Positions 1 through 9,128 of a stretch of 64,000 nucleotides of DNA are shown here, piece after piece. The notes below the pieces were generated by a model, which saw nothing but the letters and a program-made list of their open reading frames with translations, was not told the origin of the DNA and did no database searches. The stretch lies in contig NZ_CP131601.1 of assembly GCF_030685535.1 (NCBI RefSeq), positions 496,001-560,000 on the forward strand. Reading direction: 5' to 3'. Origin of the DNA: Photobacterium leiognathi. GTDB lineage: Bacteria; Pseudomonadota; Gammaproteobacteria; Enterobacterales; Vibrionaceae. The translations under genes were made by a program, and so were the position numbers. The number at the start of each line of letters is the position of its first letter. The first letter of the stretch is position 1.

Positions 1-539
1 TACAGCGGGGAGATAAGCAAGCTTTCAACCTTCTGGTTATTAAATACCAGAATAAAGTTTGTAACCTTGTATCGCGTTATGTCAGCAATTCTGGTGATGT
101 GCCAGATGTGGCGCAGGAAGCGTTTATTAAAGCGTACCGTGCGTTGCCAACATTCCGTGGTGAAAGTGCCTTCTATACTTGGCTCTACCGTATTGCAGTA
201 AATACGGCAAAAAACTATTTAGTCGCTCAGGGACGCCGACCGCCAGCATCTGACGTAGATGCAGAAGAAGCGGAATACTATGAAAGTGGTAGTGCGATGA
301 AAGAAATTTCGAACCCTGAGAACCAAATGTTGTCAGATGAATTGAAGCGAGTTGTTTTTAGCACGATTGAAGCGCTACCTGACGATCTCAAAACCGCAAT
401 CTCATTACGTGAACTGGATGGTCTAAGTTATGAGGAAATTGCTGAAGTGATGGGATGTCCTGTAGGGACAGTTCGTTCTCGTATATTCCGTGCACGTGAG
501 GCGGTTGAAAAACGTATCCGTCCTCTCATGCAGCAATAA
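1..539 (+). CDS. rpoE: RNA polymerase sigma-E factor RpoE (5' end outside window)
   Basis: ECF sigma factor that directs RNA polymerase to envelope-stress genes. The frame is open from the left edge (first full codon at base 3, reading QRGDKQAF), so the start lies upstream; about 178 of the usual ~190 residues are present. Visible are the region 2 core (VPDVAQEAFIKAYRAL, FRGESAFYTWLYRIAVN) and region 4 helix-turn-helix (LRELDGLSYEEIAEVMGCPVGT). The stop overlaps rseA-frame sequence, and rseA, rseB and rseC follow as in E. coli, so the sigma factor is co-transcribed with its own anti-sigma system. Identification is very secure; only the N-terminus is missing. Confidence 0.97.
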   Translation, partial: QRGDKQAFNLLVIKYQNKVCNLVSRYVSNSGDVPDVAQEAFIKAYRALPTFRGESAFYTWLYRIAVNTAKNYLVAQGRRPPASDVDAEEAEYYESGSAMKEISNPENQMLSDELKRVVFSTIEALPDDLKTAISLRELDGLSYEEIAEVMGCPVGTVRSRIFRAREAVEKRIRPLMQQ

Positions 540-562
540 TGTTGCACCCAACGGTGGAAAAA

Positions 563-1219
563 ATGGCTGATAAAGAAAAGATCTCCGCACTATTTGATGG
601 CGAAGAGCTAGATCAGAGCATTATTAATGCGCTGACTGTTGACAAAGAAGATGAGCTGACATGGCGCGATTACTCCTTAATTGGTGACGTCATGCGTGGT
701 GATGCTCCGCAATGCAAGGAATGGAATATTGCAGCGAATGTCGCGTTAGCGCTAGACGATGAACCTGCCCATTCTGTTGGTGCAACTGAAACACCTGTTG
801 AAGTGGTTTCTGTATCAACACAGCAAACAATTGAAGAGCAACCGACACCATTTAAAGCCAAGCGCACTTTACCTGCATGGCTGACCCAATTTGATCAAGT
901 GGCCGTTGCGGCTTGCGTCTCTTTAGCTGTTATTGTTGGCGTTCAACAATATGGCGGTGATGATAATGCATCAAGCTCAACGGGTAATGATGTGCCGGTA
1001 TTACAGACCATTCCGTTTACAGGTAAAGCGGAACCGGTAAGTTTAAATACCAGCATGGTTGCTGATACGAATCGCGCACCAACTGAATCTCAGTTAATGG
1101 AGCAGCGTCGTCGTATTAACTCTATGCTGCAAGATTACGAACTGCAATTACGCTTTAATGCACATGATGGCAGTTTGGATCACTCTTTACTTCAACAAAA
1201 TCATTCTGTGGCGGATTAA
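563..1219 (+). CDS. rseA: Anti-sigma-E factor RseA
   Basis: Inner-membrane anti-sigma factor: the cytoplasmic N-terminus binds RpoE, and envelope stress triggers its proteolysis by DegS and RseP. The N-terminus MADKEKISALFDGEE matches the family, which favours ATG 563 over the upstream in-frame ATG at 539; a GGTGGA stretch precedes 563. A single membrane segment (VAVAACVSLAVIVGVQQY) lies mid-protein, followed by the periplasmic RRRINSMLQDYELQLR segment that is typical of the family. The stop overlaps the rseB start (TAATG), implying coupled translation. About 218 residues, normal length. Confidence 0.95.
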   Translation: MADKEKISALFDGEELDQSIINALTVDKEDELTWRDYSLIGDVMRGDAPQCKEWNIAANVALALDDEPAHSVGATETPVEVVSVSTQQTIEEQPTPFKAKRTLPAWLTQFDQVAVAACVSLAVIVGVQQYGGDDNASSSTGNDVPVLQTIPFTGKAEPVSLNTSMVADTNRAPTESQLMEQRRRINSMLQDYELQLRFNAHDGSLDHSLLQQNHSVAD

Positions 1220-2214
1220 TGAAAAAAATTCTGGTCGGTGCCGTTGCATTGGTCAGCCTGCTATTGCCACTCCAAGCCTCTGCTGAAGCTGAAAAGCCTT
1301 CGGCAGAGGCTTTGTTGCTTCAAATGGAGCAGGCAAGCCAAGCGCTGAGTTACGAAATCTCTTACATCAGAGTAAAAAAGAACAGTATTGATACCTTGCG
1401 TTATCGTCATGCATTAGAAGATGGACAAGGGTATAGCCATTTATTGTATTTAAGTGGCCCTCCTCAAGAGGTTATTCAGCGTGGTAACGAAGTGAGTTAC
1501 TTCGAGCCAGGGCTTGATCCATTTACAGTGATCAGCGGCAAAATGGTCGCGCCTGTTATGCCATTAATGAAAGTCGACATTAAAGACTTAGCTCATTACT
1601 ACGATTTTATTTCCATGGGACGTGCTCGTGAAGCGGGTGTGACTTGCGATGTAGTACGCATTGCGCCGAAAGATGGTGCTCGTTACTCTTATTTAGTGTG
1701 GGTAGACCAATTAAGTCACCTAGTGATGCGCGCTGATTTGTTAGATCGCAATGGTGACTTATTAGAGCAGTTTCGTGCTGTCTCTTATGCGGTGAATCCT
1801 AAAGTTGCTGAAATGCTAAGTAAGCTGAAAGCGGTGAAATTACCAGAAGTGGTGAAGTTACCCATTCAGAAAAAAGCTAACCTTGATTGGAAAGTGTCAT
1901 GGTTACCGGACGGCTTCCAGTTGATTTCAGGGGATCGCCATCGTTTATTAATGACTGAGCGTCCAGTTGAAAGTCGTATGTACAGCGATGGTTTGTTTAG
2001 CTTCTCAGTGTATGTATCAGATATTGATAGTTACGCAATAAGTGGGCAGTTAGTTCGTCAAGGTCGTCGTACATTAAGCAATATTGTTAAAGACAATAAA
2101 GAAATTACTGTGGTGGGGGATATTCCACCGTCTACTGCACGACAAATTGCAGAAAGTGTGACTTTCGATAACACTAAAGGTACACAAGCAAAGACTGGAG
2201 CAGGTAATCAGTAA
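1219..2214 (+). CDS. rseB: Sigma-E regulatory protein RseB
   Basis: Periplasmic sensor that binds RseA and shields it from DegS, releasing it when mislocalised lipopolysaccharide or lipoproteins bind. The 331-residue product begins with a signal peptide (MKKILVGAVALVSLLLPLQASA) followed by the MucB/RseB lipoprotein-like fold and the C-terminal domain ending near VVGDIPPSTARQIAESV, all as in the family. It overlaps rseA by one base upstream and rseC by one base downstream, so the four genes form one compact operon. No irregularities seen. Confidence 0.96.
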   Translation: MKKILVGAVALVSLLLPLQASAEAEKPSAEALLLQMEQASQALSYEISYIRVKKNSIDTLRYRHALEDGQGYSHLLYLSGPPQEVIQRGNEVSYFEPGLDPFTVISGKMVAPVMPLMKVDIKDLAHYYDFISMGRAREAGVTCDVVRIAPKDGARYSYLVWVDQLSHLVMRADLLDRNGDLLEQFRAVSYAVNPKVAEMLSKLKAVKLPEVVKLPIQKKANLDWKVSWLPDGFQLISGDRHRLLMTERPVESRMYSDGLFSFSVYVSDIDSYAISGQLVRQGRRTLSNIVKDNKEITVVGDIPPSTARQIAESVTFDNTKGTQAKTGAGNQ

Positions 2215-2711
2215 TGATGCGCACGTTAGCAACAGTGACAGCAGTGGACAAAGGGGCGGTAACGGTCAGTTGCCAGCAACAAACCAGCTGCGGTCATTGT
2301 GCATCACGGGAGAGTTGCGGTACGGGTATTGTGAGTAAAGCGATACCCGGTCGTGTTCATGATATAAAAATTATGACCAAATCCCCGTTAACTATTGGGC
2401 AAGTGGTAGAAATCGGTTTATCCGAGCGAAGTATGTTAAGCTCCGCGCTATTAGTTTATATGCTACCACTGCTATTTTTAGTCTTGGGTAGTGCTCTAGG
2501 GCAATGGGTATTTATTGATTTAGCAGGAAGTAATGAGCTAGGTGTTATTGGCTCTGCAGCGATTGCTACCACTGTTGGATTACTTATTGCACGATACTAC
2601 GCCAAACGTTTAGAGGGTAATTCTGCGTATAAGCCAACCCTTATTCGAGTTCTCGGCGCACCGATTTCATCAGATAAGCTGATAAATGCCGCATCGAAAG
2701 ATAGCGAGTAG
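2214..2711 (+). CDS. rseC: SoxR-reducing system / sigma-E regulator RseC
   Basis: Inner-membrane protein of the rpoE operon; homologues help reduce SoxR and modestly affect sigma-E activity. The 165-residue product has an N-terminal Cys-rich segment (CQQQTSCGHCASRESCG) and two hydrophobic spans (SSALLVYMLPLLFLVLGSAL and LGVIGSAAIATTVGLLIARY), the standard RseC architecture. Its start overlaps the rseB stop (TAATG). It is the last gene of the rpoE operon; the next gene, lepA, starts 77 bases on. Confidence 0.94.
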   Translation: MMRTLATVTAVDKGAVTVSCQQQTSCGHCASRESCGTGIVSKAIPGRVHDIKIMTKSPLTIGQVVEIGLSERSMLSSALLVYMLPLLFLVLGSALGQWVFIDLAGSNELGVIGSAAIATTVGLLIARYYAKRLEGNSAYKPTLIRVLGAPISSDKLINAASKDSE

Positions 2712-2788
2712 CGTTTAAATTCGGTAGAATCCGACAACTTGATCGTAAGATCCCATTCATTTTAATCACGAGCTAGTCACGCCAATTC

Positions 2789-4585
2789 ATGAAGCACATT
2801 CGTAACTTTTCGATTATCGCACATATCGACCATGGTAAGTCGACCTTATCCGACCGTCTAATTCAAGTTTGTGGCGGCCTTTCTGATCGAGAAATGGCTG
2901 CGCAGGTTTTGGATTCCATGGATCTTGAACGCGAACGCGGTATTACTATCAAAGCCCAGAGCGTGACGCTCGATTACACGGCTAAAGATGGTGAGACTTA
3001 TCAATTAAACTTTATCGACACACCAGGACACGTTGACTTCTCATACGAAGTATCACGTTCACTTGCGGCTTGTGAAGGCGCATTGCTGGTGGTTGATGCT
3101 GGTCAAGGTGTAGAAGCCCAGACGCTAGCTAACTGTTACACAGCTATCGAAATGGACCTAGAAGTAGTGCCAATCTTAAACAAGATTGACTTACCTGCTG
3201 CAGAGCCAGAGCGTGTATCAGAAGAAATTGAAGAAATTGTTGGTATCGATGCTATTGATGCGGTTCGCTGTTCAGCGAAAGCCTACCTAGGCGTTGATGA
3301 CGTACTGGAAAAAATTGTAGAAGCAATTCCTGCACCTGAAGGTGATCCTGAAGCGCCACTACAAGCACTGATTATTGACTCATGGTTCGATAACTACTTA
3401 GGTGTTGTTTCTTTGGTTCGTATCAAGAACGGTAAACTGAAGAAGAATGACAAGATCAAAGTAATGACCACAGGTCAAGTTTGGGGTGTTGACCGTTTAG
3501 GTATCTTCACGCCAAAACAAGTGGATAAAACCGAATTAAACACAGGTGAAGTGGGCTGGGTTGTTTGTGGTATTAAAGACATCCTAGGTGCACCTGTAGG
3601 TGATACATTAACACTAGCAAAGAATGGCTGTGAAACACCACTACCTGGTTTCCAAAAAGTGAAGCCACAGGTTTACGCTGGTCTATTCCCTGTATCGTCT
3701 GACGATTACGAAAACTTCCGTGATGCACTAGGTAAATTGAGCCTAAACGATGCGTCATTGTTCTATGAGCCAGAAAGCTCATCAGCACTGGGTTTTGGTT
3801 TCCGTTGTGGTTTCTTGGGTATGCTTCACATGGAGATCATCCAAGAACGTCTAGAGCGTGAATACAACCTAGATCTGATCACCACAGCACCAACTGTAGT
3901 GTATGAAGTGAAGAAAACTGACGGTACAACACTGTACGTTGATAGCCCAGCTAAACTGCCAGCAGTTAATGATATTGAAGTGATCGGTGAGCCGATTGCA
4001 CGTTGTAATATCCTAGTACCAAGTGATTACCTAGGTAACGTGATCACACTGTGTGTGGAAAAACGTGGCTCGCAGGTAGACATGGTTTACCACGGTAACC
4101 AAGTTGCACTGACTTACGACATTCCAATGTCAGAAGTGGTACTGGATTTCTTCGACCGTCTAAAGTCGACTTCTCGTGGTTATGCATCACTGGATTACAA
4201 CTTCCAGCGTTACGAAGAGTCAGACATGGTTCGTGTTGATATTCTATTAAACGGCGATCGTGTTGATGCCCTAGCGATTATCACGCACAAAGATAACTCT
4301 CAAGGTCGTGGTCGTGACTTGGTTGAGAAGATGAAAGAATTCATTCCTCGCCAAATGTTCGATATCGCGATTCAGGCAGCTATCGGTAACCACATCATTG
4401 CACGTTCAACAGTGAAGCAGTTACGTAAGAACGTAATCGCGAAATGTTACGGTGGTGACGTGAGTCGTAAGAAGAAACTGTTGCAGAAACAGAAAGAAGG
4501 TAAGAAACGTATGAAGCAGATCGGTAACGTTGAACTGCCTCAAGAAGCGTTCCTTGCAATTCTTCATGTGGGTAAAGATAAGTAA
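2789..4585 (+). CDS. lepA: Elongation factor 4 (LepA)
   Basis: Translational GTPase acting on stalled or initiating ribosomes. The 598-residue product is nearly colinear with E. coli LepA: G1 motif AHIDHGKST at residues 11-19, G3 DTPGH, G4 NKID, EF-G-like domains, and the LepA-specific basic C-terminus ([22 protein letters not shown]). No strong Shine-Dalgarno precedes ATG 2789, but the start matches the family N-terminus ([14 protein letters not shown]). lepB follows after a 142-base gap that contains a hairpin, so the pair may be only partly co-transcribed. Confidence 0.98.
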   Translation: MKHIRNFSIIAHIDHGKSTLSDRLIQVCGGLSDREMAAQVLDSMDLERERGITIKAQSVTLDYTAKDGETYQLNFIDTPGHVDFSYEVSRSLAACEGALLVVDAGQGVEAQTLANCYTAIEMDLEVVPILNKIDLPAAEPERVSEEIEEIVGIDAIDAVRCSAKAYLGVDDVLEKIVEAIPAPEGDPEAPLQALIIDSWFDNYLGVVSLVRIKNGKLKKNDKIKVMTTGQVWGVDRLGIFTPKQVDKTELNTGEVGWVVCGIKDILGAPVGDTLTLAKNGCETPLPGFQKVKPQVYAGLFPVSSDDYENFRDALGKLSLNDASLFYEPESSSALGFGFRCGFLGMLHMEIIQERLEREYNLDLITTAPTVVYEVKKTDGTTLYVDSPAKLPAVNDIEVIGEPIARCNILVPSDYLGNVITLCVEKRGSQVDMVYHGNQVALTYDIPMSEVVLDFFDRLKSTSRGYASLDYNFQRYEESDMVRVDILLNGDRVDALAIITHKDNSQGRGRDLVEKMKEFIPRQMFDIAIQAAIGNHIIARSTVKQLRKNVIAKCYGGDVSRKKKLLQKQKEGKKRMKQIGNVELPQEAFLAILHVGKDK

Positions 4586-4616
4586 TCATCTTTAGCTAGC
4601 AAGAGTTCGAAACGAT

Positions 4617-4656
4617 AAGAAAGTGCTTATTTATTAATTAAATGGCACTTTCTTTT
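4617..4656 (+). terminator. Rho-independent-like hairpin lepA/lepB
   Basis: Perfect 10-bp inverted repeat AAGAAAGTGC (4617-4626) / GCACTTTCTT (4645-4654) with an 18-base AT-rich loop and a short T run on the 3' side. It lies between lepA and lepB and may attenuate rather than end transcription, since the two genes usually form an operon. The low-GC stem makes termination strength uncertain. Confidence 0.5.
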
Positions 4657-4727
4657 ACTCTGATGCTCTAAATGGGGCAGAGCAGGTCAACAAATGCGTT
4701 GTTGATCGAAATAACATAAGGAATAAC

Positions 4728-5627
4728 ATGGCAAATACATTTTCGTTGATCCTCGTACTAGCCACGCTAGTGACGGGTATCATTTGGGCACTCGACAAGT
4801 TTGTATGGGCACCAAAGCGCAAATTAAAAATCGCAGCAGCTGCTGAGCAATCTGGTGGTCAAGTTGATGCAAAAACGCTAGAAAGTGTTGCGCCACAACC
4901 TGCATGGGTTGAATCTGCAAGTTCAATGTTCCCTGTGATTGCATTGATCATGGTATTCCGCTCTTTCATTTATGAACCTTTTCAAATTCCATCAGAATCA
5001 ATGCTTCCAACGCTATACGTAGGTGATTTTATTCTGGTAGAAAAATTTGCTTATGGTCTACGTGATCCTGTTTTCCACGATAAAATCGTAAGTACGGGCG
5101 AGCCTAAGCGTGGTGACGTGGTGGTATTTAAATTCCCGCCACAACCAAAGATTGACTACATTAAGCGTGTTGTAGGTCTACCTGGCGATACAGTTCGTTA
5201 CAGTGAAGACAAGCAATTGTGTATCCAGCCTAAAGGCACATCTGTATGTAAGCCAGTAAAACTGACTGATATGACAGATAGCGAATTTACTCAAGGCATG
5301 GCGCGTTTAGTGCAATTTAACGAACAATTAGGTGATGTGAATCATCACATTCTGATCAACCCATTACGTCGTGATCGTCGTATGGCTTATGAGCCTCGTC
5401 CAGGCGTAGGTGAGTGGGTTGTGCCAGAAGGAAACTATTTTGTTATGGGTGATAACCGTGACAATAGTGCTGACAGTCGTTACTGGGGCTTTGTGCCAGA
5501 AGCGAACTTAGTTGGCAAGGCGGTGGCTATTTGGATCAGTTTTGAATTTGATCGTAAAGCAGATAGTGTACTTCCATCTTGGATCCCTACCGGCGTACGT
5601 TTCAATCGTATCGGTAGCATTAAATAA
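4728..5627 (+). CDS. lepB: Signal peptidase I
   Basis: Inner-membrane serine protease that removes signal peptides from exported proteins. N-terminal membrane segment ([18 protein letters not shown]), second segment ([19 protein letters not shown]), catalytic Ser91 in PSESMLPT and catalytic general base Lys146 in [12 protein letters not shown], the same positions as in E. coli; the box E motif [11 protein letters not shown] is present near residue 245. 299 residues, slightly shorter than the E. coli enzyme. A GGAATAAC sequence precedes ATG 4728. rnc follows 10 bases after the stop. Confidence 0.97.
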   Translation: MANTFSLILVLATLVTGIIWALDKFVWAPKRKLKIAAAAEQSGGQVDAKTLESVAPQPAWVESASSMFPVIALIMVFRSFIYEPFQIPSESMLPTLYVGDFILVEKFAYGLRDPVFHDKIVSTGEPKRGDVVVFKFPPQPKIDYIKRVVGLPGDTVRYSEDKQLCIQPKGTSVCKPVKLTDMTDSEFTQGMARLVQFNEQLGDVNHHILINPLRRDRRMAYEPRPGVGEWVVPEGNYFVMGDNRDNSADSRYWGFVPEANLVGKAVAIWISFEFDRKADSVLPSWIPTGVRFNRIGSIK

Positions 5628-5637
5628 TCGAGAGAAA

Positions 5638-6312
5638 ATGACAACTCCAGCGAATAGGCTTCAGCGTAAGCTGGGCTACCAATTTAATAATAGTGAGTTG
5701 ATGACATTAGCACTGACACATCGCAGTGCTAATGGCAATCACAATGAGCGTTTAGAATTTCTTGGCGATTCTATTTTAAGCTTTGTTGTTGCTGATGACT
5801 TATATCACCGTTTTCCTTCAGTGGATGAAGGTGATATGAGCCGAATGCGTGCAACATTGGTTCGTGGCAAAACATTGGCAGAGCTAGGTCGTGAATTCGA
5901 ACTAGGTGATCACCTGCTACTTGGCCCAGGCGAATTAAAGAGTGGCGGTTTCCGTCGCGATTCAATTCTAGCGGACTGTGTTGAAGCAATCATTGGCGCG
6001 ATTTACCTAGATAGCGATATCGAAAAAGTACGTGAAATTGTACTGACTTGGTATAAAACACGTCTTGAAACGATTGAGCCTGGTATCAATCAAAAAGACC
6101 CTAAGACTCGCTTGCAAGAGTGCTTACAAGGTCGCCGTTTACCGCTACCTGCGTATACTGTAATTAAGGTACAAGGTGAAGCTCATAACCAAGAGTTCAC
6201 GGTACAATGTGACGTAACAGGTTTGGATAAGCCTGTGATCGGCAAAGGCGGCAGTCGGCGCAAGGCAGAGCAGGCAGCAGCAGAACTTGCACTAAATCAG
6301 TTGGAATCATGA
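5638..6312 (+). CDS. rnc: Ribonuclease III
   Basis: Double-strand-specific endoribonuclease that processes rRNA precursors and regulates mRNAs. The catalytic signature [11 protein letters not shown] is near residue 40, and a second acidic cluster ([13 protein letters not shown]) and a C-terminal dsRNA-binding domain ([12 protein letters not shown]...[18 protein letters not shown]) are present. ATG 5638 ([16 protein letters not shown]) preceded by GAGAGAA gives 224 residues, the family length; the open frame extends upstream into lepB but that is not coding. It overlaps era by 4 bases (ATGA). Confidence 0.97.
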   Translation: MTTPANRLQRKLGYQFNNSELMTLALTHRSANGNHNERLEFLGDSILSFVVADDLYHRFPSVDEGDMSRMRATLVRGKTLAELGREFELGDHLLLGPGELKSGGFRRDSILADCVEAIIGAIYLDSDIEKVREIVLTWYKTRLETIEPGINQKDPKTRLQECLQGRRLPLPAYTVIKVQGEAHNQEFTVQCDVTGLDKPVIGKGGSRRKAEQAAAELALNQLES

Positions 6313-7214
6313 CAGATAAACAACATTGTGGCTTTATTGCCATTGTTGGTCGACCGAATGTCGGTAAATCAACCTTGTTAAACCGCTTAGTGGGACAGAA
6401 GTTATCTATTACTTCTCGTAAACCACAAACTACGCGCCACCGCATTATGGGTGTCGATACTCGTGACGGCTACCAAGCTGTGTACGTTGATACCCCAGGA
6501 TTACACATCGAAGAAAAACGCACTATCAACCGTTTAATGAACCGTGCTGCAAGCAGCTCATTAACTGATGTTGAATTAGTATTATTCCTTGTCGATGGCA
6601 CCATGTGGACTGATGACGATGAGATGGTATTAAACAAGCTGGCGAAAAGTCAGTTACCAACAGTGTTATTGGTTAACAAGGTTGATAATGTTAAAGATAA
6701 GCATGAGCTATTCCCACACTTGCAAGAGCTTGCAAGCAAGATGGAATTTGTTGATGTGGTTCCTGTGTCAGCAAAGCATGGCACTAACATTGATGCGGTA
6801 GAGAAGATCGTACGTGAGCACTTACCTGAATGTGAGTACTACTTCCCTGAAGAATACGTAACCGATCGTTCTCAGCGTTTTATGGCGTCTGAAATTATTC
6901 GTGAAAAGCTAATGCGTTTTACGGGTGATGAATTGCCATATTCGGTAACGGTTGAAATCGAGCGATTCGACTACAACCCAGAAACTGATGGTTTTGATAT
7001 CAACGGTTTGATTCTGGTTGAGCGTAAAGGCCAGAAGAAAATGGTGATTGGTAAAGGCGGCGATAAGATCAAAGTGATCGGTCGTGAAGCTCGTTTAGAC
7101 ATGGAAGACTTGTTTGAACGTAAGGTTTACCTTGAGCTATGGGTTAAAGTGAAATCAGGTTGGGCAGATGACGAACGTGCACTGCGTAGCCTTGGTTACA
7201 TTGACGACTTATAA
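6309..7214 (+). CDS. era: GTPase Era
   Basis: Essential GTPase that binds the 3' end of 16S rRNA and assists 30S assembly. The 301-residue product carries G1 GRPNVGKST near residue 14, G3 DTPG, G4 NKVD and a C-terminal KH domain with [14 protein letters not shown]. Start ATG overlaps the rnc stop by 4 bases, so translation of the two is probably coupled; recO begins 8 bases after the stop. Same order as in E. coli. Confidence 0.98.
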   Translation: MTDKQHCGFIAIVGRPNVGKSTLLNRLVGQKLSITSRKPQTTRHRIMGVDTRDGYQAVYVDTPGLHIEEKRTINRLMNRAASSSLTDVELVLFLVDGTMWTDDDEMVLNKLAKSQLPTVLLVNKVDNVKDKHELFPHLQELASKMEFVDVVPVSAKHGTNIDAVEKIVREHLPECEYYFPEEYVTDRSQRFMASEIIREKLMRFTGDELPYSVTVEIERFDYNPETDGFDINGLILVERKGQKKMVIGKGGDKIKVIGREARLDMEDLFERKVYLELWVKVKSGWADDERALRSLGYIDDL

Positions 7215-7222
7215 GGGTAGTA

Positions 7223-7933
7223 ATGGAAGGGCTACAGCGTTGTTTTGTCCTTCATTCTCGTCCCTATAGTGAGACGAGCCTGATCCTTGATGTATTCAGT
7301 GAGGATCATGGCCGTCTTACTCTTCTCTCTAAAGGCGCTCGTCGTAAGCGTTCTAATCTCAAAGGCACACTGCAACCTTTTACTCCCTTGTTTATGAAGT
7401 GGAGTGGCAAAGGCGCGATGCCTGTTCTTACTCATGCTGAACCCATTAGTATTGGTTTACCGATGCGTAGCTATATTTTATATTCGGCTATGTACGTGAA
7501 CGAAATCCTAGTGCGAGTCTTAGGCAATCACACCCCGTATCCTCAGTTGTTTCTGGACTATTTGAATGCGCTGCGGGAATTGGCACAAGCGGATAACCCA
7601 GAGCCTGCTTTGCGTCGCTTTGAGCTTTCACTGCTTCATCACCTTGGCTATGGCATTGATTTTCTTCATTGTGCTGGTAGTGGATTAGGTGTTGAAGACG
7701 ATATGACCTATAACTATCGTGAACAGCAAGGGTTTATTGCTTCGATGAAAATTGGGCAAATGACCTTTAAAGGCAATGAACTTAAAGCCATTGCTGCAAG
7801 ATGCTTTGAAACTCCAGAGCAATTGCGTGCAGCAAAACGATTTACAAGGATGGCATTAAAACCGTATCTTGGTTCTAAGCCATTAAAAAGCCGGGAATTG
7901 TTTATCCCGCGAGGAAGGAGAATCGGAACATGA
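7223..7933 (+). CDS. recO: DNA repair protein RecO
   Basis: Recombination mediator of the RecFOR pathway that anneals DNA and loads RecA on SSB-coated strands. The 236-residue product has the N-terminal OB-fold ([37 protein letters not shown], as separate conserved stretches) and helical C-terminal domain ending [15 protein letters not shown] lies upstream of ATG 7223. Overlaps pdxJ by 4 bases (ATGA). Confidence 0.95.
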   Translation: MEGLQRCFVLHSRPYSETSLILDVFSEDHGRLTLLSKGARRKRSNLKGTLQPFTPLFMKWSGKGAMPVLTHAEPISIGLPMRSYILYSAMYVNEILVRVLGNHTPYPQLFLDYLNALRELAQADNPEPALRRFELSLLHHLGYGIDFLHCAGSGLGVEDDMTYNYREQQGFIASMKIGQMTFKGNELKAIAARCFETPEQLRAAKRFTRMALKPYLGSKPLKSRELFIPRGRRIGT

Positions 7934-8662
7934 ACAACATACTACTCGGCGTGAATATCGATCATATTGCCACTCTACGTAATGCTCGTGGCACGCGTTA
8001 CCCTGATCCTGTTCATGCAGCAGAAGTGGCTGAGCGAGCAGGCGCAGATGGTATTACCATTCATTTACGTGAAGATCGTCGACACATTAATGATCGTGAC
8101 GTTCGCATTCTACGTGAGACGATTCAAACGCGTATGAACCTTGAAATGGCAGTCACGGATGAGATGATTGCTATCGCCTTGGAAGTGAAACCTGAATATG
8201 TTTGCTTGGTGCCGGAAAAGCGTGAAGAGCTCACCACTGAAGGTGGCTTGGATGTGGCAGGTCAGCTTGAGAAAGTAAAAGCGGCAACAGAAAAACTAAC
8301 TACAGCTGGGATCAAAGTGTCTCTGTTTATCGATGCTGATCGCGCGCAAATTGATGCAGCTCACGCATGTGGTGCGCCATTTATTGAGCTTCATACAGGC
8401 CAATATGCAGAAGCGACGACTGAAGAAGCACAATTAGATGAGCTGAAGAAAATTTCAGCTGGCGCAAGCTATGCTCATGATTTAGGTATTAAAGTCAATG
8501 CTGGTCACGGTTTGACTTATCACAACGTGAAACCGATTGCGGCATTACCTGAGCTTTACGAGCTAAACATTGGTCCACTCTATTATGGGACGTGCAATGT
8601 TTGATGGTTTAGAAAAAGCCGTTACTGATATGCGTGACTTAATGCAGGAAGCGCGTCGTTAA
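7930..8662 (+). pseudogene. pdxJ: Pyridoxine 5'-phosphate synthase, +1 frameshift near 8575
   Basis: PdxJ condenses 1-deoxy-D-xylulose 5-phosphate with 3-amino-2-oxopropyl phosphate to make pyridoxine 5'-phosphate. The frame from ATG 7930 follows the family to YELNIG, then reads PLYYGTCNV and stops at 8604. If one C of the CC at 8575-8576 is removed, the frame continues as [16 protein letters not shown]... to TAA 8660-8662, restoring the normal ~243-residue C-terminus (last helix). That restored stop overlaps the acpS start (TAATG), as expected for the intact operon. Either the strain has a damaged pdxJ or there is a one-base sequencing error. The truncated product lacks about 30 native residues. 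Confidence 0.9.
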
Positions 8663-9042
8663 TGGCTATTTTAGGTTTAGGGACAGACATTGCTGAAATT
8701 GAACGGGTAGAGAAAGTCTTAGCACGTTCAGGCGAGGCGTTTGCGCATAAAATTTTGTCTGGCTCTGAGCTTGAACGTTATCAAGAGCTTAAGCTGAAAG
8801 GCCGTTTTCTCGCAAAACGTTTTGCAGTTAAAGAAGCAGCATCGAAAGCACTAGGTACTGGTATCGCTTGTGGTGTGTCTTTTCAAGATTTTACTGTCAC
8901 CAATGATGAGCGTGGTAAACCCTTGCTTACATTATCAGGTAAGGCGCAAGAGCTAGCGCAAATGATGGGTGTGAATCATGTCCATCTAACGATAGCTGAT
9001 GAACGTCGTTATGCGGTGGCAACGGTGATTCTAGAAAGCTAG
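8662..9042 (+). CDS. acpS: Holo-[acyl-carrier-protein] synthase
   Basis: Transfers 4'-phosphopantetheine from CoA to apo-ACP. The 126 residues equal the E. coli length; motifs [13 protein letters not shown] (metal-binding Asp) at the N-terminus and [16 protein letters not shown] (Glu of the second metal ligand) are both present. ATG 8662 overlaps the stop that pdxJ would use once its frameshift is repaired, which supports both the start and the repair. Last gene of the rnc-era-recO-pdxJ-acpS operon. Confidence 0.97.
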   Translation: MAILGLGTDIAEIERVEKVLARSGEAFAHKILSGSELERYQELKLKGRFLAKRFAVKEAASKALGTGIACGVSFQDFTVTNDERGKPLLTLSGKAQELAQMMGVNHVHLTIADERRYAVATVILES

Positions 9043-9082
9043 TGTTCATGCTCTGATAGGTCATAGCGAGATATAATAAAAG

Positions 9083-9108
9083 GCGGTAGTTTTGGCTACC
9101 GCTTTTTT
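9083..9108. terminator. Terminator between acpS and barA
   Basis: Inverted repeat GCGGTAG (9083-9089) / CTACCGC (9096-9102) followed by TTTTTT; an A-rich stretch on the left gives a weaker U tract on the other strand. It sits between convergent acpS (+) and barA (-), so it probably serves both. Confidence 0.8.
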
Positions 9109-9128
9109 GATCTTAAAATGAGCACTTG

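Noticed and set aside
5512..5637. Extended N-terminus for RNase III
   Set aside because: It overlaps the lepB coding sequence, has no homology, and ATG 5638 has a good ribosome-binding site.
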